From contig NZ_JAMXAY010000004.1 of NCBI RefSeq assembly GCF_025460835.1, positions 1 through 64,000 on the forward strand: a stretch of 64,000 nt of DNA, in the 5' to 3' direction. This document shows, piece after piece, positions 1 to 7,476 of the stretch. The translations under genes and the position numbers were made by a program. A model generated the notes under the pieces. It was given only the letters and a program-made list of their open reading frames with translations, did no database searches and was not told the origin of the DNA. Within the stretch, counting starts at the first letter, position 1; the number at the start of each line of letters is the position of its first letter. The DNA comes from Parapedobacter soli. GTDB lineage: Bacteria; Bacteroidota; Bacteroidia; Sphingobacteriales; Sphingobacteriaceae.

Positions 1-150
1 CTTCAAAAAAGAAATATTGGGCTTTTTAAGGGTTGACTAATTATGAAAAGACAATTTTATAACACTTGCGTTGCTGCAATTGTTTAACTTTTAACGTGTG
101 ATGCAGTAAATAGTTATAAAAGAAATGTCAAAATTTTGTTAGAAAGCATC

Positions 151-798
151 TCAAAGCCTTAATAGCGTAGGAAGTTCCTGCATACGGGAGAACGTGGTTG
201 CACCCCGCGCAGCCAGTGCATCACGGTTTCCGTCGGCAGCAATGGCAAACACCCTGAAGCCTCCCTTTATGGCCGCTTCCACCCCTGCTATACTGTCTTC
301 CACCACGACGGTGGTTTGTGGATGGAAGCCCATGGTCTCGGCAGCGTGCAGAAAGATACCCGGGTGGGGTTTCCAGCTGTTAATCTCGTACGAGCTGAAA
401 ATATGAGCTTCGGGGAAATATCGGATAAGCCCCGTAAGGCCAAGATTGAGCAGAATCTTTTCCTTGGGCCCGCTGGAAGCAACACAGTACGGCACGGTAA
501 GCCTCGCTAACATCTCGGGAACACCCGGCAGAGGTCTGACATCCCGCCGGAAACGATCATAAGCCCGTGTCCGGAACTCCTGCTCGAAGTCAGACGGGAA
601 TACCCGGCCGGCACGCGCTTCCAATACCTTGATTGTTTCTGCCATATGCCGGCCACTGAATGCATAAACCGCATCGTCGAGGTCCATTCCCTCTGCACCA
701 AGTGCCGAAGCCATCTCCAGTAACACCGAAATCATCACGCGCTCGGTATCCACCAATACGCCGTCACAGTCGAAAATAATACTCGTTACTTTACCCAT
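151..798 (-). CDS. HAD-superfamily phosphatase, beta-phosphoglucomutase-like
   Basis: A 215-residue cytosolic HAD hydrolase, probably acting on a small sugar phosphate or related phosphoester. Motif I is DCDGVLVD at residues 10-17 (nucleophile D10, acid/base D12), motif II is SSG at 108-110, motif III is K143, and motif IV is the ED pair at 167-168. The helical cap after motif I places it in the beta-PGM/GPH-like subfamily I. The ATG at 798 lies directly before the conserved first strand. The substrate cannot be told from sequence. It stands alone, convergent with whatever lies left of the window; bases 1-150 are AT-rich and show no gene. Confidence 0.9.
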   Translation of the reverse strand: MGKVTSIIFDCDGVLVDTERVMISVLLEMASALGAEGMDLDDAVYAFSGRHMAETIKVLEARAGRVFPSDFEQEFRTRAYDRFRRDVRPLPGVPEMLARLTVPYCVASSGPKEKILLNLGLTGLIRYFPEAHIFSSYEINSWKPHPGIFLHAAETMGFHPQTTVVVEDSIAGVEAAIKGGFRVFAIAADGNRDALAARGATTFSRMQELPTLLRL

Positions 799-904
799 AT
801 ACCGATTATCTTAAACCAATTATTTCCTTATCCCGGAAGCCGTCCCGATTGCCGCAGTCGCCCCGCCGGGACAAATCATCCGTTCTCCTGGCATAGCTTT
901 CCCT

Positions 905-2107
905 TTATATGGCTGGCTGCCGCCTTATTGCAAATGCCACCGACACTAATAGCATCAGCAGGCCCGTAAAACCAAGTGCGATGGGCAGCGAAGAATAGTA
1001 GGCAATGAAACCCAATAGTGCGGGCCCTGCCAATTGGCCTGCGTACCCTATGGTGGTGATGGCCGGGATACTGACCTGGGGCGGTACACCGGGGATACGG
1101 CCTCCTTCGCTGAAAAAGACCGGTACAATATTGGCAGCACCGACACCCAACAGAATGAAGCCGGCAAGGGAGCCCCATACCCAGGGGCTTGCTATGGCCA
1201 GGAATAACCCGGCAGCGGCCACCAACCCACCGTAAACCACCACTTTCTTGCTGCTCAGACGGGCTACGATGCCGTCGCCAAGCAAACGCATCGCAGCCAT
1301 TGCCACGGAAAAAGCAGCATAACCTGCTCCGGCAAACTCGGGAGACACCCCTTTTATGTCGCGCAAGAACACGGCACTCCAGTCGAGCATTGCCCCTTCC
1401 GAAAGGAAAACAGCAAAGCACATGGCGCCCAGAAACAAGACACTCCCATGCAACCACAGAAAGCGTGCAGACCTACCGAGCTTTCCTGCGACCGAAGAAA
1501 ACCGGGATGTAGCAGCAGTTTCGACATCCAGCGAAAAAAGGTGCTTATACTTGGCAACTGCGATAACAACCAACAATACGGATATGCTTACGGCGGCATG
1601 TACCGGATGCAACCCTAGCGAAATCAAAAAACCGAGCCCCAGCGAGCCGAGTAGGCCGCCAACGCTGAAGAGTCCATGCAACGACGACATGATGGGCCTC
1701 CCATAGAGGTTCTGCACCTGTACGCCGTGGGCATTCATTGCCACGTCAACGGCACCGATACCGGCACCGAACAAAAACAAGGTTATTGCCATTGGAACGA
1801 TAGTGGGCAGCACCAGCAAGAGTGGTAATGTAAGGGCCACCACCACCACGCTGGCAGCAATAACAATACGGCTACCAAACCGATGTACCATCACCCCCGA
1901 AATGGGCATCATGAGCAACGCGCCGGCTCCCAACAACAAGAGTAACAGACCCAAACCAGCGTCATCGAGTTGCAACCGGTCCTTGGCATAGGGCACCATG
2001 GGCGCCCAGCTTGCAATGCCAATTCCGCAAACCAGAAAAACAGACTGGGTGGCCCTACGGGCTTTGCGTAGCTTAGCAGCTTCAATAAGCTCTTTATTAT
2101 CAACCAT
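905..2107 (-). CDS. MFS transporter
   Basis: An inner-membrane major facilitator of about 400 residues with roughly twelve hydrophobic segments. The first follows a charged N-terminus (VDNKELIEAAKLRKARRATQ). I chose the ATG at 2107 rather than an upstream start at 2191, because the extra 28 residues are low quality and overlap another possible ORF. The pattern resembles the Bacteroidota FucP/YbjJ-like sugar or drug carriers, but no substrate-specific residues can be read. It lies downstream of the small genes at 2.4-4 kb on the same strand and may be co-transcribed with them. Confidence 0.88.
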   Translation of the reverse strand: MVDNKELIEAAKLRKARRATQSVFLVCGIGIASWAPMVPYAKDRLQLDDAGLGLLLLLLGAGALLMMPISGVMVHRFGSRIVIAASVVVVALTLPLLLVLPTIVPMAITLFLFGAGIGAVDVAMNAHGVQVQNLYGRPIMSSLHGLFSVGGLLGSLGLGFLISLGLHPVHAAVSISVLLVVIAVAKYKHLFSLDVETAATSRFSSVAGKLGRSARFLWLHGSVLFLGAMCFAVFLSEGAMLDWSAVFLRDIKGVSPEFAGAGYAAFSVAMAAMRLLGDGIVARLSSKKVVVYGGLVAAAGLFLAIASPWVWGSLAGFILLGVGAANIVPVFFSEGGRIPGVPPQVSIPAITTIGYAGQLAGPALLGFIAYYSSLPIALGFTGLLMLLVSVAFAIRRQPAI

Positions 2108-2411
2108 TGTATATTTGCGATGTTTTGCAAGTATGCACAAATTCACATAATTCCCATTGTTCGTTTGACAAAATTTTCTGCAAAATATCATTGCATCGTG
2201 AAACTATTTGTTCAACAAACTCAAAAGGACTTCTACTATCCACATTTGATGCGGCCACTTCTTTTTGCTGCTCGACTTTTGGGAAGTACAAAGCGTGAAA
2301 TGCAACGGTATCTTTTTCAGTTAGCTGTTTTAATATTAACCGGTCGTTGCTCGACATAAACCCATTTAATGAGTATGCTGCCGTATATTTAACTGGTTTG
2401 TCCATTGGCAT
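2100..2411 (-). CDS. Small hypothetical protein (doubtful)
   Basis: A 103-codon ORF that fills the gap between the YjbR-like gene and the MFS gene, overlapping the former by 23 bases and the start of the latter by 8. No family is recognised. Residues around RLILKQLTEKDTVAFHALY faintly resemble the start of region 2 of ECF sigma factors, but the rest does not follow that family. It could be a decayed sigma-factor fragment or a chance ORF. Confidence 0.3.
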   Translation of the reverse strand: MPMDKPVKYTAAYSLNGFMSSNDRLILKQLTEKDTVAFHALYFPKVEQQKEVAASNVDSRSPFEFVEQIVSRCNDILQKILSNEQWELCEFVHTCKTSQIYNG

Positions 2412-2748
2412 CTGATCTAACTAAGATGCTTAGTTTTTTTGGTGCAACCTCACAGTAAGATTTGGTCAGGGCATCAATAAAAAGATCCTCATTAATGCTA
2501 TCCATTTCTATAATTGTCCAGCCTTGTTTACCCCACTTGTTTTCAACAGGATAGATTGCGACTTTATCTGCCGAAGAGAAGACATCCTGATCTATTTCTG
2601 ATAACTTGACGGTAACTCTTTTTTGCTTATCGTCATACGTTGCAAATATTTTTTTCTTCACCCTGAAAGAGATCTTTTCAAAGTGCGGCTCTTCTGTCGC
2701 TTCAGGAAATGAAAGCGCTAATTCCCGTAAGGTGTCGAACGTTATCAT
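2389..2748 (-). CDS. MmcQ/YjbR family protein
   Basis: A 119-residue protein of the MmcQ/YjbR (DUF419) fold. It opens with the typical helix containing ALSFPEATEEPHF, followed by FRVKKKIFATY and a wing containing WGKQGWT. The family is small, double-wing and DNA-binding-like with no firmly assigned role. It is the second of three small minus-strand genes downstream of the MerR regulator, separated from the SnoaL-like gene by 7 bases, which suggests one transcript and a shared stress or drug-response role (inference). Confidence 0.85.
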   Translation of the reverse strand: MITFDTLRELALSFPEATEEPHFEKISFRVKKKIFATYDDKQKRVTVKLSEIDQDVFSSADKVAIYPVENKWGKQGWTIIEMDSINEDLFIDALTKSYCEVAPKKLSILVRSDANGQTS

Positions 2749-2755
2749 ATTTTAA

Positions 2756-3136
2756 TTAATTTTTCACAGGGGTCAGATGTGTCAGTACACAAAGCCACTT
2801 GTCACTTTCTTTTTTATATACGTCCGTTACCCATTCGTCGGCTTCCATTGGTTCTCCCTGCCACGTTCCGGTATTTTGCCCACGACCCGTTACCAAAGCA
2901 ATGTTATCGTATACCTTGACCCGAAGAACTCTTTTTGTCATCGTGGAATGTGAAAGCAAACCTTGTTTCAGCACTTCAAAAAACCGCACTTGCGGTATAA
3001 TTCCACCTTGACTGTCTACCAATACCCAATCGTTGGTAATACATTTTTTTATTTCTGCGATGTCATTGGTAACAATCGCCTGGTTGAATTTGTCTTCAAT
3101 GCCTTGAAATACTTTTATCAAATCTGTTTCATTCAT
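2756..3136 (-). CDS. SnoaL/NTF2-like (DUF4440-type) protein
   Basis: A 126-residue cone-shaped NTF2-like protein. Features seen are an N-terminal helix followed by a W-V-DSQG strand, then VYDNIALVTGRGQNTGTW and the closing WLCVLTHLTPV strand, all typical of DUF4440/SnoaL-like proteins. These proteins bind or turn over small hydrophobic ligands, or have no known enzymatic role. It has no signal peptide, so is cytosolic. It lies 74 bases downstream of the TipAS-type MerR regulator and probably belongs to its regulon. Confidence 0.85.
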   Translation of the reverse strand: MNETDLIKVFQGIEDKFNQAIVTNDIAEIKKCITNDWVLVDSQGGIIPQVRFFEVLKQGLLSHSTMTKRVLRVKVYDNIALVTGRGQNTGTWQGEPMEADEWVTDVYKKESDKWLCVLTHLTPVKN

Positions 3137-3210
3137 ACTGATTGTTTTTTTATTTAGATAAGGGAAAGCCCAATGTTATCAAGGCTTTCCCTAACTATTT
3201 TTTGTTTACA

Positions 3211-3993
3211 TTATTTTTCCAAATTATTTTCGGCAAAATATTTTATTGCTTTCTGCAAGAATAGCGCAAATTCAGGTTGCGGACTTCCATCTGTAACATT
3301 AGCTAAATAGCGCTCGTCATTCACAAACAGGTCGCCAAGCCCCGCATAAGCATCGGGTTTTTGATCAGACACAACTGAATCGCCCCAAAATTTGCTAATT
3401 ATCCCATAATGCCTTGCAATGTGCTCCTGTACGATGTCCGATTCCGGGTTGTCGTTTTTCAGTACAAATAGTTCACTAAAGACATTTTCCATTTCCTTTT
3501 GAAGTGCTTCAACACCCGACTTACCAAGTTTCATTAGCTCTTTTTCAGATTGTTCAACCGTTTGTACGCCGTACTTACTAATTGCTTCTTTTCTGTAGGT
3601 CGTTCCAACTTCTTCCGGAAAACCTTTGTACAATTCTTCTGGATTTTTCATTGTTTCTCCTTTTTTAAGATTATCAATAGTAGTGTCGATTGTTTTCAAT
3701 AAATCAGAAATCCTTCTTTTACGGTTAAGCAGTGCCGACTTATGCTGCATTAGCGCTTTAACCAGATCGTAGTCAGTAGTGTCCATCATTTCAAGAATAT
3801 CCTTGAGCGGAAAGTCCATTTCCCGGAAAAACAGAATTTGTTGCAAACGCAATAACTCGTCATTCCCGTAGAGTCTATACTTTTTCTCTGTTCTTATTGA
3901 TGGACGAAGCAGACCAATCTGATCATAATAATGAAGTGTGCGTACGCTCACACCCGATATTTCCGCCAATTTTTTAACTGTAAGAGTTTTCAT
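3211..3993 (-). CDS. MerR-family regulator with TipAS ligand-binding domain
   Basis: A 260-residue transcriptional regulator. Residues 1-75 are a MerR winged HTH (VKKLAEISGVSVRTLHYYDQ, then IGLLRPS), followed by a dimerisation coiled coil to about residue 115. Residues from about 120 (NPEELYKGF) to the end match the TipAS antibiotic-recognition domain, which covalently or tightly binds thiopeptide-like drugs in the founding family member. The readable promoter and dyad directly upstream suggest autoregulation. The base composition is AT-richer than the genes from 7 kb on. Confidence 0.92.
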   Translation of the reverse strand: MKTLTVKKLAEISGVSVRTLHYYDQIGLLRPSIRTEKKYRLYGNDELLRLQQILFFREMDFPLKDILEMMDTTDYDLVKALMQHKSALLNRKRRISDLLKTIDTTIDNLKKGETMKNPEELYKGFPEEVGTTYRKEAISKYGVQTVEQSEKELMKLGKSGVEALQKEMENVFSELFVLKNDNPESDIVQEHIARHYGIISKFWGDSVVSDQKPDAYAGLGDLFVNDERYLANVTDGSPQPEFALFLQKAIKYFAENNLEK

Positions 3994-4018
3994 TCTTTCT
4001 TATTATTTATCGACAGTA

Positions 4019-4052
4019 CAAAGGTATGATATGACGTAACGTTAGGGTCAAA
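4019..4052 (-). promoter_or_regulatory. Promoter and MerR-type operator of the TipAS regulator
   Basis: Reading the minus strand, TTTG (4049-4052) is followed after 22 bases by TACCTTTG (4019-4026), the Bacteroidota -33/-7 pattern. Between them, 4032-4050 holds TGACGTAACGTTAGGGTCA, an imperfect dyad centred on the palindrome TAACGTTA. A dyad placed between the two promoter elements at this spacing is the arrangement MerR proteins act on by DNA twisting. Confidence 0.7.
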
Positions 4053-4552
4053 TGTTTTTTGAAATATTTTTTAAAATTCACATTAATCTGCTGTAAATAA
4101 ATTAATTAAAAAATTATACAATCTCATTTTTTATCGAATTTACGATACTTTCAGTATATCTATACCATTCCCCCAATTTGAGAAGTCAGCTCTTTGGTTG
4201 CTCGGGTTCATAGCACCCACACCAATTACGTTGGCATGGCTTGCCGGAAAACGGACGGATTGGGCAAAGATGCTTCGAAAGCGACACCAGCAATCCCTTC
4301 GTCATGGAGGGCACCTTCCGTAATTTTAGGGGCACCCAAAAGGGACACAAAAACCACTAAAATAAATCAAATAACAAATTGACTATCAGTATATTAATAC
4401 GCTATCTGTACCCCAAATATAGAATATTAAAAAGGGGCACCGAATAGGGCACATTTTCTTTGGTATAACTTGAATAAATTGGAGCTGAATAAAAGGAAAA
4501 GGCCCCTAAATCATAGATTTAAGGGCTTTTTGTGGTCTGTTGACCTCCTCTG
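4053..4552. other. Intergenic stretch left of the att copy
   Basis: No convincing gene. The ORF at 4194-4382 has no recognisable domain. The stretch holds a possible integrase arm site at 4433-4449 and, at 4505-4531, an imperfect hairpin (gcccctaaat / atttaagggc) followed by T residues. That hairpin sits about 20 bases from the left att copy, the same distance as the hairpin next to the intact tRNA-Pro, so it may be the original terminator of the tRNA before the element inserted. Confidence 0.45.
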
Positions 4553-4570
4553 TGTCGGGGTGGCAAGATT
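4553..4570. repeat. att direct repeat, left copy
   Basis: An exact 18-base copy of the 3' end of tRNA-Pro(TGG). It is not followed by any other tRNA sequence, so it is a target duplication rather than a second tRNA gene. Confidence 0.8.
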
Positions 4571-4623
4571 TTCCGCCATACCTCTAATATGTTGATATTG
4601 TGTTTGTTGACAAGTAACCTACC

Positions 4624-4656
4624 AAAAAGGGTAGCCGAATAGGTCTCATATTATCG
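4624..4656. repeat. Possible integrase arm-type site
   Basis: The motif AAAAAGGGTAGCCGAATAGG, followed by TCTCATATTATCG, recurs with changes at 6580-6612 and more weakly at 4433-4449. The core is (G)CCGAATAGG. Two copies lie just inside the two att repeats. Arm sites for a tyrosine recombinase are one explanation; a shared leftover of nested elements is another. Confidence 0.45.
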
Positions 4657-4889
4657 AGCCTATTTTATGGCTGTTTGTTCCTCTGGCAGAACCTGTTTCA
4701 ACCAGTCAATGTACATCTGTTGCCGTAAAGATACCAAAACTATCCGAATGATGGCAATCTATTTCGCCATAAAAATAGTACACCAAATCAATTCCGTAAA
4801 TGCCCAAAGCGAGAACAGCACAGGACAAGAACGTTGGGGTTTCGCAGGCCGCAAAAGAGCGAGGGGATTTATCAACTATAAGCGATTCT

Positions 4890-5969
4890 TTATATATTCT
4901 CGGTATTACTGTTCTCAAAAATCTCGTGTAATTTTTGTTGCAATAGCTTTTTATTGGGCAATTGGGTTTGGTACTCGGCAACCATTGCAGGGGAAAGCGA
5001 ACGGCTCAATGCAAATTCTACGACTTCGTTTTCCTTGCCCTTGCAGAGCAAAATACCGATACTCGGATTTTCGTGTTTCTTCTTTGCATTACGGTCAAGT
5101 GCTTCCAAATAGAAATTCAGTTGCCCCAAATGTTCGGGCTGAAATTCATCAGCTTTGAGTTCAAAGGCTATCAAGCATTGTAAATCACGATGATAAAACA
5201 GCAAATCAATATAGAAATCTCTATTGCCTACCTGCACTTTGTATTGTTCATCAATAAAAATAAAATCGCTGCCCAATTCAAGGATAAAGTTTTTCATCTG
5301 TTTGATTAAGCCCTTTTGTAAATCGCTTTCGCTGTGTGGGTCGGGCAGGTTCAGAAACTCAAACACATAACTGTCTTTGAAAGGGTTTGTTATATCGGTA
5401 TTTAATTCTCTCGGCGATGATGAGAGTTTTGCATTTCCTAACATAACCCGCTCAAAAAGGCTTGCGGAAATCTGACGGTCAAGCTCTCGTTTCGTGTATT
5501 TTTCTTTGATAGCCATACGCAAATAAAACTCTCGTTCTTCTTCGGTTTTACAGCGCGAAAAGATTGTAAGATGATGTGTCCAACTCAATTCTGCTAAAAG
5601 CGTATTTTTAATGTCTTGCGGTTGAAATTGTCGCACCGCCGGTGATACAATTTTATTTTTCTGACTATCAGTATTTTGTATTTGTCGCACCAATGGTGCG
5701 ACAAATTTGGTTTGGGTATAAGTTTCATAAAACTGTACCATTCTGTAAAGCCCTGCTCTGCTAAACCCTTTCAATTCGGGATTATTTTTCTGAATGAAAT
5801 CTGCTAATTCATTTACCGTTTTATCGCCCCATTCGGCAACAGATAACTTTTGTTTGACGTATACTCCCACATTCCAATACAGGTTAATGAGTTCGGTATT
5901 GACCGCCCTTATCGCATTGCTTCGGGACTGCTGTATGAGTTGTATGATGTCGATAAATCTTTTATCCAT
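4890..5969 (-). CDS. YhcG-type PDDEXK nuclease (DUF1016)
   Basis: A 359-residue protein. The N-terminal half (about 1-130) is the YhcG/DUF1016 helical domain (LINLYWNVG, WGDKTVNELA, GFSRAGLYRM); the C-terminal half holds a PDDEXK nuclease core with IDLLFY (Asp), then FELK (Glu-x-Lys) and the following Q-x-N-F-Y helix. YhcG proteins occur in genomic islands and beside restriction systems; a DNA-processing or defence role is likely but unproven. The ATG at 5969 is used because the longer frame begins with TTG. Residues 89-116 contain an unusual palindrome-derived insertion (VAPLVRQ ... VSPAVRQ). It is the only intact gene in the tRNA-Pro element. Confidence 0.88.
   Translation of the reverse strand: MDKRFIDIIQLIQQSRSNAIRAVNTELINLYWNVGVYVKQKLSVAEWGDKTVNELADFIQKNNPELKGFSRAGLYRMVQFYETYTQTKFVAPLVRQIQNTDSQKNKIVSPAVRQFQPQDIKNTLLAELSWTHHLTIFSRCKTEEEREFYLRMAIKEKYTKRELDRQISASLFERVMLGNAKLSSSPRELNTDITNPFKDSYVFEFLNLPDPHSESDLQKGLIKQMKNFILELGSDFIFIDEQYKVQVGNRDFYIDLLFYHRDLQCLIAFELKADEFQPEHLGQLNFYLEALDRNAKKKHENPSIGILLCKGKENEVVEFALSRSLSPAMVAEYQTQLPNKKLLQQKLHEIFENSNTENI
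5629..5705. repeat. Tandem palindromes inside the yhcG-like gene
   Basis: Positions 5681-5705 read TTTGTCGCACC, AAT, GGTGCGACAAA: 12-base arms around one unpaired centre base. At 5629-5650 a related imperfect copy reads ttgtcgcacc gcc ggtgatacaa. Both are read through in frame, giving the repeated VRQ-containing peptides. Confidence 0.7.
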
Positions 5970-5992
5970 TGCTGAAAGTATAAAGTACAAAT

Positions 5993-6208
5993 TTAAAAAT
6001 AATTGCCCCTAAAAGGCTTAATTGGGTGTTTATCTGTTGTATCGCCGATTGTATCGACCAATACTGCCCTTTTTTCCAACAACCCTTTGGTTGCTAAATC
6101 CACCAATTCTTGTGTAGCCAATGTTCTTTTAATCCCATTTAGTTCCTGATCACAGCTTCCCTTTCCCAAGCCCTTTTTGCATCCCATCCCGAAACGGCTA
6201 CCGAACAT
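5993..6208 (-). pseudogene. Gene remnant with winged-helix-like tail
   Basis: An open frame of 71 codons in a different phase from the integrase start upstream, but continuing its sequence after a frameshift (GMGCKKGLGKGS resembles the GWDAK... continuation of arm-binding domains). The later part, RTLATQELVDLATKGLLEKR, looks like the C-terminal winged helix found in Fic and AAA_4-type proteins. It therefore seems to join pieces of two former genes. No intact product is expected. Confidence 0.4.
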
Positions 6209-6339
6209 TTGACGGATATTTCCGTACGTTTGCCATTCACCGTTACCCTTGCATAGATAAGTGCTTTTCCCTGTGCCGTTGTCTTTTGTTTCTTGAGGTA
6301 GAAGATTACCCCGAATGTGCAGTTCTGTGTTTTCATCAT
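6139..6339 (-). pseudogene. Truncated tyrosine-recombinase integrase (arm-binding domain)
   Basis: The 66 codons encode the start of a Bacteroidota phage-type integrase: KTQNCTFGVIFYLKKQKT, GKALIYARVTVNGKRTEIS and the SGWDAK motif are the arm-type DNA-binding domain. The frame closes right after that motif and no core-binding or catalytic (R-H-R-Y) domain follows, so the recombinase is inactive. Its 5' end faces tRNA-Pro, the usual placing of an integrase in a tRNA-integrated element. Confidence 0.75.
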
Positions 6340-6631
6340 TTGTTTGTTTTTAATGGATGATGAGAGCTCACCCGACTACGTCGGCTTTCGGTTTCATATC
6401 AACTTTGTTCTAATGTTGCATGTCCTCTGCTTTGGCTCCGTTTGTAAGTATCCGGCTCGGAATGGGTTCCAGAATCCATGGAACAGGGGTACCGGAAAGC
6501 TACAAAAAGCACCAAAACAAACAGGTACAGTGATCTGATTTTCAGATTGTTGAATCCTTTTAAGGGACCCAAACTTAGGAAAAGGGGTAACCGAATAGGT
6601 CCCATTTTATCGCCCATGCCGGGCGCACAAC
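6340..6631. other. Non-coding right end of the integrative element
   Basis: About 290 bases between the integrase remnant and the tRNA-proximal hairpin. No gene is seen. It carries the arm-like repeat at 6580-6612 (AAAAGGGGTAACCGAATAGG followed by TCCCATTTTATCG). Confidence 0.5.
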
Positions 6632-6667
6632 AAAAAACCCGCAAATTTCATCAATTTGCGGGTTTTT
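6632..6667 (-). terminator. Hairpin terminator downstream of tRNA-Pro
   Basis: Arms CCCGCAAATT (6638-6647) and AATTTGCGGG (6653-6662) around a five-base loop, flanked by A's on the left and T's on the right, so it can terminate in both directions. It lies 24 bases beyond the tRNA 3' end and belongs to the element side of the att site. Confidence 0.75.
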
Positions 6668-6690
6668 GACTTCACTTAGTGTAAGTGTTG

Positions 6691-6765
6691 TCGGGGTGGC
6701 AAGATTCGAACTTGCGACCTCCTGCTCCCAAAGCAGGCGCGATAACCGGGCTACGCTACACCCCG
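6691..6765 (-). tRNA. tRNA-Pro (anticodon TGG)
   Basis: On the minus strand the acceptor stem is CGGGGTG / CACCCCG with discriminator A. The anticodon arm is CCTGC-TTTGGGA-GCAGG, giving anticodon TGG. The T arm contains the GTTCGAATC motif. No CCA is encoded. Its 3' 16 bases belong to the att duplication, so the gene is restored by the integrated element. Confidence 0.95.
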
Positions 6766-6813
6766 AACTGGTTACCTTTTTCGTATTTCAACCTTCCCGA
6801 CTCACCGTCGGGA

Positions 6814-6842
6814 CGCGATAACCGGGCTACGCTACACCCCGA
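6814..6842 (-). pseudogene. 5'-half duplicate of tRNA-Pro
   Basis: The 29 bases at 6738-6766 (acceptor 5' strand, D arm, start of the anticodon stem) recur exactly at 6814-6842. On the minus strand the copy continues into a TCCCGAC / GTCGGGA hairpin (6795-6813) in place of the anticodon arm, and no T arm or acceptor 3' strand follows. It is a broken tRNA copy, perhaps left by an earlier recombination at this site. Confidence 0.7.
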
Positions 6843-6996
6843 GCCCCGAGGGTCTGCAAAGGTAAAAATTTAATCTTATTTCCAAAAAATACATCATAAT
6901 TCTTTTTTGAAAAACACCTTTTGTATTCCAAAAAATATCGCTAATATTGCAGCTCGATTTTTACGGGATAATAATCGTCATTAATTACTCAAAATC

Positions 6997-7344
6997 ATGG
7001 ATTTAGTAAAGTTTGTAGAAGATCAGGCGGTAACAAAAAATGAGGTTCCCGCATTCAAGGCAGGGGATACTGTTAGCGTTCACTATAAAATCCGCGAAGG
7101 AAACAAGGAGCGTATCCAAGTATATCAAGGTGTTGTTATCCAACGGAATAGCGTTGGCACCAACCAAACCTTTACGGTACGTAAAATTTCAAACGGCATT
7201 GGTGTAGAGCGTATCTTTCCCGTAAACTCGCCCAACATCGAGAAAGTGGAAATAAACAACCACGGGAAAGTACGTCGTGCTAAATTGTACTACCTGCGTG
7301 GACTTACGGGCAAAGCTGCACGCATCAAGTCAAGGCGCTTCTAA
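6997..7344 (+). CDS. rplS: 50S ribosomal protein L19
   Basis: A 115-residue L19. Family landmarks include [29 protein letters not shown], the [22 protein letters not shown] stretch, and the basic tail containing [19 protein letters not shown]19 sits at the 30S-50S interface. It is transcribed alone here with a strong terminator directly after it, rather than in the trmD operon of Proteobacteria. Confidence 0.98.
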   Translation: MDLVKFVEDQAVTKNEVPAFKAGDTVSVHYKIREGNKERIQVYQGVVIQRNSVGTNQTFTVRKISNGIGVERIFPVNSPNIEKVEINNHGKVRRAKLYYLRGLTGKAARIKSRRF

Positions 7345-7369
7345 GAAGCCCTGCATTGTAAAGCATAAA

Positions 7370-7411
7370 AGAGAAGCTGGCTTTTTTAACAAGCCAGCTT
7401 CTCTTTTTTTT
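7370..7411 (+). terminator. Intrinsic terminator of rplS
   Basis: A 14-base perfect stem, AGAGAAGCTGGCTT (7370-7383) with AAGCCAGCTTCTCT (7391-7404), followed by a run of eight T's. It starts 26 bases after the rplS stop codon. Confidence 0.93.
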
Positions 7412-7476
7412 CGAAAAATATTTGTCTTCACAACTCATGACCGTTGGGTGACGCGAGCAACGGTGACACGAAAGGC

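Larger units (their letters stand above)
4553..6706. mobile_element. Decayed tRNA-Pro integrative element
   Basis: The 18-base sequence tgtcggggtggcaagatt occurs at 4553-4570 and again at 6689-6706, where it forms the 3' end of tRNA-Pro. This is the standard signature of tyrosine-recombinase integration into a tRNA gene. Between the copies lie a YhcG-type nuclease and a frameshifted integrase start whose promoter end faces the tRNA. Only about 2.1 kb remains and there are no mobilisation genes, so it is probably a non-autonomous remnant. Confidence 0.75.

Noticed and set aside
876-1457. 193-codon minus-strand ORF inside the MFS gene
   Set aside because: Out-of-phase shadow rich in Cys, Arg and His, unlike a real protein.
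4194-4382. 62-codon plus-strand ORF left of the att site
   Set aside because: No recognisable domain, odd composition and no good start context.
4667-5158. 163-codon plus-strand ORF over the end of the yhcG-like gene
   Set aside because: Mostly antisense to the nuclease gene and without a domain of its own.
6795-6842. Second complete tRNA
   Set aside because: The T arm and the 3' acceptor strand are missing, so it is only a partial copy.
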